14,730 nucleotides of DNA from Candidatus Bathyarchaeota archaeon (GTDB lineage Archaea; Thermoproteota; Bathyarchaeia; Bathyarchaeales; Bathycorpusculaceae). Positions 1 through 6,031 of the stretch are shown here, piece after piece (the stretch's first letter is position 1; every line of letters begins with the position of its first letter). Location: contig JAENXI010000008.1 in assembly GCA_016649625.1 (NCBI GenBank), forward strand, positions 1-14,730, in the 5' to 3' direction. The notes under the pieces are model-generated. The model did no database searches. It was not told the origin of the DNA and saw only the letters and a program-made list of their open reading frames with translations. The translations under genes and the position numbers were made by a program.

Positions 1-39
1 TGTAAAAGGGTTAAAAAGTGTCACTCATAACTAAACACT

Positions 40-54
40 TATAGAAGTTCTATA
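40..54. repeat. 15-bp perfect inverted repeat upstream of ubiA
   Basis: TATAGAA-G-TTCTATA is a perfect 7-bp inverted repeat around a single central base, about 110 nt upstream of the ubiA ATG. The centre is too short for a stable RNA hairpin, so a dimeric regulator site is a more natural reading than a terminator. In such AT-rich DNA a chance palindrome is quite possible. The rest of 1-165 is AT-rich leader in which I see no gene. Confidence 0.3.
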
Positions 55-165
55 GGAATAAATACAAAATAAAAAATAACATGAAATATTTTAATACTAA
101 AAGTAAACAAAACCTTTGTTTTACTTAGTTAAAAATATTTCTTGGACACGAAAGGTTTGACTCTT

Positions 166-1017
166 ATGCATAAAACTGGTGGAATAATACATTTGATACG
201 ACCCATTAACTGTATAATGATGGGGTTCGCAGTATTTGTTGGATCTATTCTATCTAATCCAGTTTTTGCATCTATTAATTGGATAAATATCTTATTTGGT
301 TTTGGGACAGGTTTTATGTTAACAGCAGCGGCTATGATCATCAATGATTATTACGATCGTACAATCGATGCGATTAATGAACCATCTAGACCAATTCCTA
401 GTGGATTGATTTCTACTCGTGAAGCTTTATTACTATTTTTTGCTGTTTCAGTGATAGGCTTTGTTTTTGCTTATTTTACTAGTGTTTTATGTTTGCTAGT
501 AGCGTTTATTTCTTGGATACTAGTTGTGGTTTATGTTACAGTTGGCAAAAAAAGTGGGTTGCCTGGCAATTTTCTTGTAAGTACTTGTGTTGCAATTCCC
601 TTCATATATGGTAGCATTATTGTATTAGATATTATTGTGTCAAGTGTTCTAATTTTTGCTTTTATGGCTTTTCTTTCAAATACTGGAAGAGAAATAACCA
701 AAGGAATTGTCGACGTAAAGGGTGATAAAGCTGAAGGTGTGAAAACAATAGCTACTATTTTTGGGTCAAAAAGTGCAGCGTATGTAGCTGTATTGTTTTA
801 TCTAATGGCTGTTTTTCTAACACCAATTCCTATTATTTTAGGTCTAGTTTCTATTTGGTTTATTCCATTAATTATTGTTACAGACGTTGCTTTTCTTGTT
901 TTTTCTTTTCTTCTTCTTAAAGATTATTCGAGAAAAAATGCTAAGAAAATAAAGAATTTTATTTTACTTTGTTTTATCTTGGGTTTATTGAGTTTTTTAG
1001 TCGGTGTTATTACATAA
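166..1017 (+). CDS. ubiA: UbiA-family prenyltransferase, probable digeranylgeranylglyceryl-phosphate (DGGGP) synthase
   Basis: This is an integral-membrane prenyltransferase of about 283 aa. Archaeal members of this size attach the second geranylgeranyl chain to geranylgeranylglyceryl phosphate, an essential step of ether-lipid synthesis in the membrane. The first Asp-rich motif NDYYDRTID (residues 60-68) is followed by RPIPSG (75-80). The second motif is DVKGD (183-187) inside REITKGIVDVKGDK. These Mg2+/diphosphate-binding motifs and multiple hydrophobic helices cover the whole protein, which looks complete. I chose ATG 166 because AAAGGT lies 9 nt upstream and the UbiA homology starts directly after it; an in-frame TTG at 142 would add 8 residues. 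The family is certain. The DGGGP role rests on the archaeal context and motif style, and other UbiA substrates such as quinones or haem cannot be excluded. Confidence 0.85.
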   Translation: MHKTGGIIHLIRPINCIMMGFAVFVGSILSNPVFASINWINILFGFGTGFMLTAAAMIINDYYDRTIDAINEPSRPIPSGLISTREALLLFFAVSVIGFVFAYFTSVLCLLVAFISWILVVVYVTVGKKSGLPGNFLVSTCVAIPFIYGSIIVLDIIVSSVLIFAFMAFLSNTGREITKGIVDVKGDKAEGVKTIATIFGSKSAAYVAVLFYLMAVFLTPIPIILGLVSIWFIPLIIVTDVAFLVFSFLLLKDYSRKNAKKIKNFILLCFILGLLSFLVGVIT

Positions 1018-1123
1018 TCACTTTTATTTTGGGTCGAAATCCTCATTTATCTGTTTATTTTTATCCTTACAATATCTATACTTTTATTGTAAATTGACTC
1101 TTTGTTTTAGATTTTGTTCTTTT

Positions 1124-1130
1124 GTATATA
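1124..1130 (+). promoter_or_regulatory. possible TATA element for the cdvB-like gene
   Basis: GTATATA stands out upstream of the CdvB-like gene, about 70 nt before the ATG, and would give a leader of roughly 45 nt. A second AT-rich candidate (AATAAATA, about 1153-1160) would give a shorter leader. The choice cannot be made by eye, so confidence is low. Confidence 0.3.
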
Positions 1131-1199
1131 GGAGCATGTTTTGTGTATGTTAGGAATAAATAAGTACTTTTTTAGGAGTTTTAAATTGAGGATGCTAAA

Positions 1200-1850
1200 A
1201 TGTCTGAACGATTTGCTAAAAAATGGGAAATTAATCGAAAAGATGCTTCATTTATGAATAACTTGCGCGAGAGTGTTACTCCCCCCAAGCCATTAAAACC
1301 ACGTATGGACTATGCGATAAAACGTTTGAATTTGCAAATTAACAGCTTAGATAAGGCTGCAGACAGATTCAATAAAAAAGATAAAGATCTTTTTAAGAAA
1401 ATTATAGATGCCTATGGTCAACATGATTCTGCACGAGCCAACATTTATGCTAGTGAGCTAGCCGAAGTTCGGAAAATGGAAAAAATGGTTATGAATTCCA
1501 AATTAGCTTTAGATCAGGTATTATTGCGTTTGGAAACTGTATCTGAATTTGGGGATATAGTGTCTACTTTGGGACCTGCAATAAGCGTGTTGCGTTCTGT
1601 TGGTGCGGGGATTGTTGGCGTTTTGCCAGCAGCAGAAAATGAGTTAGGTGATATTGGTAATATGTTAAGTGGATTAATGTTTGATGTCGGTCAAAGTTCT
1701 GGATTAAACATAAATTTTGACTCAGTCAATGAAGATGCTTCAAAAATTCTGTCTGAAGCTGCAGCTGTTGCGGAACAAAAAATTAGTGCGAATATTCCTA
1801 ATTTGCCAAATGATTTGCCTACAGGCTTTCGAAGGGAAAGCACAAACTAA
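1200..1850 (+). CDS. CdvB-like ESCRT-III (Snf7-fold) protein
   Basis: The product is a 216-aa, highly charged helical protein resembling archaeal CdvB, the ESCRT-III homologue that polymerises on membranes during cell division and vesicle formation. A basic stretch (KPLKPRMDYAIKRL, residues 30-43) opens a long amphipathic helical hairpin (35-115), with the typical KMEKMVMNSKLALDQVLLRLE segment. A loop and further helices follow (118-160, ending GDIGNMLSGLM), as in the Snf7 core. The C-tail (199-207, IPNLPNDLP) is proline-rich and could be a MIM2-like motif that binds a Vps4/CdvC ATPase; this is a suggestion only. ATG 1200 is preceded by GAGG at 1188-1191. There is no cdvA or cdvC in the window, so it may be a stand-alone paralogue. 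It converges with dppF, leaving 33 bp between the stops. Confidence 0.82.
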   Translation: MSERFAKKWEINRKDASFMNNLRESVTPPKPLKPRMDYAIKRLNLQINSLDKAADRFNKKDKDLFKKIIDAYGQHDSARANIYASELAEVRKMEKMVMNSKLALDQVLLRLETVSEFGDIVSTLGPAISVLRSVGAGIVGVLPAAENELGDIGNMLSGLMFDVGQSSGLNINFDSVNEDASKILSEAAAVAEQKISANIPNLPNDLPTGFRRESTN

Positions 1851-1858
1851 ACTCAACT

Positions 1859-1901
1859 TTTCCTTTTTTTTGACTGTATTATTTTATTTTTTTGTTTTTT
1901 C
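1859..1901 (+). terminator. T-rich transcription terminator after the cdvB-like gene
   Basis: Several T-runs (up to T8) start 9 nt after the CdvB-like stop codon and run into the 3' end of convergent dppF. Archaeal RNA polymerase terminates at U-rich tracts without a hairpin, so this is a reasonable + strand terminator. On the other strand the same bases are A-rich, so they would not terminate dppF. Confidence 0.4.
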
Positions 1902-2879
1902 ACATGCAACAAAATGGCCATTTCCAACATCAACTAGTTTTGGGACATTTTTTACACAATTTTGATCTTTATTGTAGGTGCATCTGGTTTCAAATCTACA
2001 TCCAACTGGAGGATTTATGGGACTTGGAACTTCTCCAGAAAGGATAATTCTGGTTTTTTTGGCAAGAGGATCAGGTATTGGAATTGAAGAGATAAGAGCT
2101 TTTGTATATGGATGAAGGGGCTCCTCAAATAGGTCTTCTGTTTTTGCTACTTCTACTATTCTGCCCATATACATTACAGCGACACGATGACAGATGTGGC
2201 GTACAGTGCTTAAATCGTGAGATATATACAAGAAAGTTGTGTTAAATTTCTGTTGTAATTCTCTTAGAAGATTTAATATTTGAGCTCGCACTGAAACATC
2301 CAAGGATGCAACAGGTTCATCTGCAATTAATAATGTTGGTTCTACAGCTAATGCTCTAGCGATGCATATTCTTTGTCTTTGTCCACCGCTAAACTCGTGA
2401 GGGTATCTTTCTGCATGGTATTCCTCTAAACCCACTAATTTTAATAGTTCATAGAGTCTTTGAGAACAACTTTGTTTGGGCATTAGTTTATGAATAATTA
2501 ATGGTTCAGTTATGATATCTGCTACGGTCATTCTTGGGTCTAAAGAGGCATAGGGGTTTTGAAAGACATATTGGATCTTGCGTCTGAGTTTTAGTTTTTC
2601 TGTTCTATTATTGGAGTTAAAAATAGTTATGATATCTTTTCCTTCAAAATTGATTTTTCCACTTGTTGGTAGATCTAAAGAAATAATGGCTCTTGCAGTG
2701 GTAGTTTTTCCACATCCGCTTTCTCCAACCAAGCCAAAGGTTTCTCCTTTGTTAATTGAGAAACTTATTCCATCAACAGCGTGGATACGACCAACTTGTT
2801 TGTTTAGTAATATTCCTTTGTTAGTTATTGGAAAATACTTTACTAAATTTTGAACTTCTAGAATTGTTTTATTACTTAT
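1884..2879 (-). CDS. dppF: peptide ABC transporter ATP-binding protein DppF/OppF, apparent AUA start
   Basis: This is the second ATPase of a dipeptide/oligopeptide/nickel-type ABC importer, about 331 aa if started at ATA 2879. The Walker A motif is GESGCGKTTT, the signature FSGGQRQR, Walker B LLIADEP, and the H-loop ISHDL. The C-terminal oligopeptide-transporter extension contains HPYTKAL and the spaced cysteines CRFETRC...C...C (residues about 290-325). The first standard start (TTG 2732) lies inside Walker A and would remove the first 49 residues. Those residues read as a normal DppF N-terminus (ILEVQNLVKYFPI, then VGRIHAVDGISFSI). Upstream the frame is open only back to a TAA near the end of dppD and contains no ATG, GTG or TTG. 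ATA 2879 sits 7 nt after a perfect GGAGGT and overlaps the end of dppD by 8 nt. It is the last gene of the operon. Confidence 0.88.
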   Translation of the reverse strand: MSNKTILEVQNLVKYFPITNKGILLNKQVGRIHAVDGISFSINKGETFGLVGESGCGKTTTARAIISLDLPTSGKINFEGKDIITIFNSNNRTEKLKLRRKIQYVFQNPYASLDPRMTVADIITEPLIIHKLMPKQSCSQRLYELLKLVGLEEYHAERYPHEFSGGQRQRICIARALAVEPTLLIADEPVASLDVSVRAQILNLLRELQQKFNTTFLYISHDLSTVRHICHRVAVMYMGRIVEVAKTEDLFEEPLHPYTKALISSIPIPDPLAKKTRIILSGEVPSPINPPVGCRFETRCTYNKDQNCVKNVPKLVDVGNGHFVACEKTKK

Positions 2880-3879
2880 TTTTAATACCTCCCAGCGGAG
2901 ATTTTAAATTGAGTTCCGTTGCACGCAAACAAGCTACTTTATGTCCTGGTTCGATTTCTATTAAATCTGGAATTTTTTCTGCGCAATATTTTTGGGCATA
3001 TTCACAGCGTGGATGAAATCTGCATCCGGTTGGAGGTTTGATGAGGTTTGGTATTGATCCGGGAATAACTGCTAGTTTTTCAGTTTTTAGTATTAAACTT
3101 GGAACCGCTGTTAGTAGAGCTTGTGTATAGGGATGTTTTGGATTGTAAAAAATGGTTTTTGTGTCAGCTGTCTCGCATACCCGTCCAGCATATAATACAG
3201 TAATTCTATCAGCTATATCAGCGACTACACCCATATCATGGGTAATAAAAATCATTGACATTCCAAGTTTCTTTTTTAGATTTTTCATTAATTTTAGAAT
3301 TTGAGCTTGAATTGTTACATCTAGATTAGTTGTTGGTTCGTCGGCTAGTAATAAATTTGGTTGACTAGCTAATGCTCTGGCAATTGCCATTCTTTGTTTC
3401 ATGCCTCCACTAAGTTGATGGGGGTAGTTCCAGATTTTAATTTCTGGATCTGGAATTTCAACCAGTCTAAATAACTCAATGGCTTTTTCCAAAGCTTCTT
3501 TTTTGCTGATTTTTTGATGTCGAAGTATTACTTCTACAAGTTGATTTGCTATTGTGAAGACAGGATTTAAGGAAGTTGCTGGATCTTGAAATATGTACGC
3601 AATTTCTTTTCCCCGAATATCTTGAAGGTCTTTTTCTTTTTTTTCTACAAGGTTTTCTCCTTTGTAGATAATTTTTCCTTCAACGATTTTTCCAGGACTT
3701 GGGACTATCCTGATTATTGATAATGCTGTAACGGATTTACCTGAACCTGATTCACCCACAATTCCCAGAGTTTCTCCTTCATTAACTTCAAAACTTACTC
3801 CATCAACTGCTTTTACTATTCCTGCCCATGTATAGAAGTAGGTTTTTAGTTGTTCTATTTTTAGTATTTTTTTAACCAT
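2872..3879 (-). CDS. dppD: peptide ABC transporter ATP-binding protein DppD/OppD
   Basis: This is the first ATPase subunit of the peptide/nickel-type importer (335 aa, normal family length). It hydrolyses ATP on the cytoplasmic face to drive transport through DppB-DppC. Motifs: Walker A GESGSGKSVTA (residues about 42-52), Q-loop in YIFQDPATSLNPVF, signature LSGGMKQRMAIARAL, Walker B LLLADEP, D-loop NLD (more often ALD) and H-loop ITHDMGVVA. The C-terminal oligopeptide-transporter domain has HPYTQALL and the cysteine pattern CRFHPRC...C...C. ATG 3879 is 22 nt downstream of the restored dppC stop and has only a weak Shine-Dalgarno (TGAAG). Its last codons contain the dppF ribosome-binding site, so dppF translation is probably coupled to this gene. 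Confidence 0.93.
   Translation of the reverse strand: MVKKILKIEQLKTYFYTWAGIVKAVDGVSFEVNEGETLGIVGESGSGKSVTALSIIRIVPSPGKIVEGKIIYKGENLVEKKEKDLQDIRGKEIAYIFQDPATSLNPVFTIANQLVEVILRHQKISKKEALEKAIELFRLVEIPDPEIKIWNYPHQLSGGMKQRMAIARALASQPNLLLADEPTTNLDVTIQAQILKLMKNLKKKLGMSMIFITHDMGVVADIADRITVLYAGRVCETADTKTIFYNPKHPYTQALLTAVPSLILKTEKLAVIPGSIPNLIKPPTGCRFHPRCEYAQKYCAEKIPDLIEIEPGHKVACLRATELNLKSPLGGIKNK
2887..2892 (-). promoter_or_regulatory. Shine-Dalgarno GGAGGT deciding the dppF start
   Basis: A full GGAGGT is embedded in the last codons of dppD (the Gly-Gly of SPLGG), 7 nt before ATA 2879 and 9 nt from the end of GGAG. No ATG, GTG or TTG lies in any useful position after it, which is the main argument that ATA is the dppF initiation codon. 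Confidence 0.65.
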
Positions 3880-3901
3880 TTTTTAGCTTCAACTTTTGTT
3901 T

Positions 3902-4811
3902 TTATTCTCTTAGACGTGGGTCAAGTGCATCTCTTAGTCCATTTCCTAATAGACTAAACCCAAGAACTAGTAGCGTGATAAATACTCCTGGAAATACTCC
4001 TTCCCACCAAGCTTCCTTTATTTGATTCGCTAGCTTTTTGAAGCTGTTGTCCCCAGGTTATTGCGTTAGGATCACCAAATCCTAAAAAGCTAACTCCAGC
4101 TTCTACCAAGATTGCAGTTGCTATCATGAGAGTAGTTAAGACAATTATTATATGTAAAACGTTGGGGAGTATATGTCTAAATATTATTCGAGTTTGGCTA
4201 GCTCCCAGAGTTCTTGATGCTTCAATATATTCTTCCTCTTTAATCCTGAGTACTTCGCCTCGGATAATTCTTGCATTTGCTGCCCATGAGAATATCCCTA
4301 TCATTATAGTTACAATTGTTAGTCCTCCAACTCCTGAAGGTGCTATTGAGGTGATTACTTTGAGAAAGACAAGTAGGATTAACAGAAATGGTATTACTAG
4401 AAAGATTTCTGTTATTCTCATTAAGATATTATCTATTATTCCTCCATAATATCCGGCAACTAATCCAATTAAAGTTGCTATTGACATTGCTATGCCTGCT
4501 GCTCCGAATCCTACGAAGAGTGCTGACCTGGATCCATATACTACCTGGCTGAAAACGTCGTGGCCTATGTTGTCTGTTCCAAACAGGTATTTTAATGATG
4601 GCGGGGTTCTTGTTTCTCCTGTATAGAACGCTGGTATTCCATTGGGGGGGTAGGAAGATATTAGGGTGTCAAAGGCTGCCATGAATATTACTATTCCGAT
4701 TATGAAGGCGCCTGTAAGGGCTGTTTTGTTTTTTTTGAATCTTCTCCAAGCTATGCTCCATTGGCTAACTCCCTTGTTTTTCTTGTTTTGCTTTTGTGTT
4801 TTTGTTGCTAT
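3902..4811 (-). CDS. dppC: peptide ABC transporter permease DppC/OppC, frameshifted near the 3' end, apparent AUA start
   Basis: This is the second transmembrane permease subunit, pairing with DppB. The EAA loop that contacts the ATPases is EYIEASRTLGASQTRIIFRHILPN. Two irregularities occur. First, the only ATG (4682) lies within the first membrane helix; the frame upstream encodes a proper DppC N-terminus (SIAWRRFKKNKTALTGAFI) and is open to a TAA at 4815-4817. An in-frame ATA at 4811 follows GGAGAG by 7 nt. Second, after WGQQLQK the frame leaves the family pattern and stops at 3954. Dropping one A from the A5 run (T5 on the + strand, 4035-4039) restores LANQIKEAWWEGVFPG, a last helix and GNGLRDALDPRLRE with stop at 3902, the classic DppC ending. 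So it is a genuine frameshift, a sequencing error, or slippage. Restored length is about 302 aa; intact sequence on both sides argues against an old pseudogene. Confidence 0.85.
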
Positions 4812-4818
4812 TTGTTAA

Positions 4819-4824
4819 CTCTCC
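4819..4824 (-). promoter_or_regulatory. Shine-Dalgarno GGAGAG deciding the dppC start
   Basis: AAAAGGAGAG follows the dppB stop in the 23-nt gap. From the end of GGAG to ATA 4811 there are 9 nt, the same spacing as in dppF. No ATG, GTG or TTG follows at a usable distance in any frame. Confidence 0.6.
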
Positions 4825-4834
4825 TTTTATTTTG

Positions 4835-5815
4835 TTATTCAACACTTATTCTTGGATCGATGTAACCATAAGTTAAGTCAGTTATTAAGTTGAAAAACAA
4901 AGTCATTATAGTTATTATGACTGTTATTCCCATAATGACTGGAAAATCGAGCCTGTTTGTTGCTTGAACAAAAAGTCGTCCTACTCCGGGCCAATTAAAG
5001 ACTGTTTCAGTTATAGGTGCTCCTGCAAGCATGCCTCCAAAATAGATTCCTACCCATGTTACAACTGGTATTAGTGCGTTTCTTAGAGCGTGTTTATATA
5101 TTACTACTCGTTCACTAAGACCACTTGCGCGTGCTGCGAGTATATAATCTTGTTTTAGAACCTCTAACATGCTTGATCGAATCAATAGAACTATTGGTGC
5201 TAGAATTGCGAAAGTAAGCACAGCGGTTGGTATGGTCATATGCCATAATATGTCCATAGTTTGGTTTCCTAGGAAGTAGCCGCGCGTTTCTGAGATTTGA
5301 GTTATTAAACCACCCGCAGGAAACCATCCTAGGAAATATCCGAAGATCAAGATGGCGATTATTCCCATGTAGAAAACTGGAATACATGTTCCTAGAAGAG
5401 AAGTTGTGGTTACTGTCACATCCAGTTTTGAATATCTTTTCTTGGCAGAAATTATCCCCACTGGGATTGCTATTATTAGGGCAAAGAGCATTGAGGATGC
5501 TTGAAGCAGTATTGTTGGCCCTATGTAGTCTCCAATAAGTGTAGTAACCTCTAAGCCTCCTCTTATAACATAGGAGTTGCCTAAATTCCCTTGGAATAAT
5601 TGTGAGAGGTATATGAAGAATTGAGCGTAAAGAGGTTGATCAAGACCATAATACCTAATTAGGTTATTTTTTGCTTCTTCTGTTATATGTGGATTTAGAC
5701 CAGTCATTAGCCTTACTGGGTCTCCAGATATTCTTGTTGCAACAAAAACTATGATTAAGATTCCTAAAAAAAGAGGAATCAAATATAGCAATCTTCGGAT
5801 AATATACCTGCTCAT
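4835..5815 (-). CDS. dppB: peptide ABC transporter permease DppB/OppB
   Basis: This is the first transmembrane permease subunit of the importer, 326 aa from ATG 5815, the normal size. It opens with MSRYIIRRLLYLIPLFLGI, the usual DppB start with a basic N-terminus and first membrane helix. The periplasm-type loop contains GDPVRLMTGLNP and YGLDQPLY. The EAA motif is DYILAARASGLSERVVIYKHALRNAL, and it ends ITDLTYGYIDPRISVE, a complete family C-terminus. A TTG at 5821, two codons upstream, is an alternative start; neither has a strong Shine-Dalgarno. It is the first gene of the operon and is divergent from the binding-protein gene, with an intergenic region of about 210 bp that should hold both promoters. 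Confidence 0.93.
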   Translation of the reverse strand: MSRYIIRRLLYLIPLFLGILIIVFVATRISGDPVRLMTGLNPHITEEAKNNLIRYYGLDQPLYAQFFIYLSQLFQGNLGNSYVIRGGLEVTTLIGDYIGPTILLQASSMLFALIIAIPVGIISAKKRYSKLDVTVTTTSLLGTCIPVFYMGIIAILIFGYFLGWFPAGGLITQISETRGYFLGNQTMDILWHMTIPTAVLTFAILAPIVLLIRSSMLEVLKQDYILAARASGLSERVVIYKHALRNALIPVVTWVGIYFGGMLAGAPITETVFNWPGVGRLFVQATNRLDFPVIMGITVIITIMTLFFNLITDLTYGYIDPRISVE

Positions 5816-5986
5816 TGTCAAATTCTTTCACTTCATGATTAATCTGTCATTCAGTACCTAGTATGTAAATGTTAAAAAAACTTTTGGAATTTAAATAATA
5901 ATAATACTAAAATATTTATTTTATAATTGTTCTCATTATTTTTTTTCCATGAATTTTCGTTTGCTGTTGATTTATGATGGCAAATC

Positions 5987-5994
5987 TTATAAAT
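5987..5994 (+). promoter_or_regulatory. TATA box of the substrate-binding-protein gene
   Basis: TTATAAAT, preceded by an A/C-rich stretch that could serve as BRE, lies about 40 nt upstream of ATG 6032. This places the transcription start near 6015 with a short leader containing AGGAAG. The position fits archaeal promoter geometry, but it was judged by eye only. Confidence 0.5.
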
Positions 5995-6031
5995 CAAATA
6001 TATTGAAACATAGTAGCTAGGAAGTTGTTCA

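Noticed and set aside
2732..2732. TTG as the dppF start codon
   Set aside because: It lies within the Walker A region and would delete 49 residues that clearly match the family N-terminus; there is no ribosome-binding site before it.
2879..2885. Programmed frameshift fusing DppD to DppF
   Set aside because: The DppF frame would need a +1 shift at the A5 run, and DppD ends normally; a GGAGGT followed by ATA at ideal spacing explains the arrangement better.
4126..4449. 107-codon open frame on the + strand within dppC
   Set aside because: It is a shadow of the DppC membrane helices; composition follows the opposite strand.
4682..4682. ATG 4682 as the dppC start and 3954 as its natural stop
   Set aside because: The ATG is inside the first membrane helix, and the last about 20 residues before 3954 do not match DppC, while the adjacent frame encodes the exact family C-terminus.
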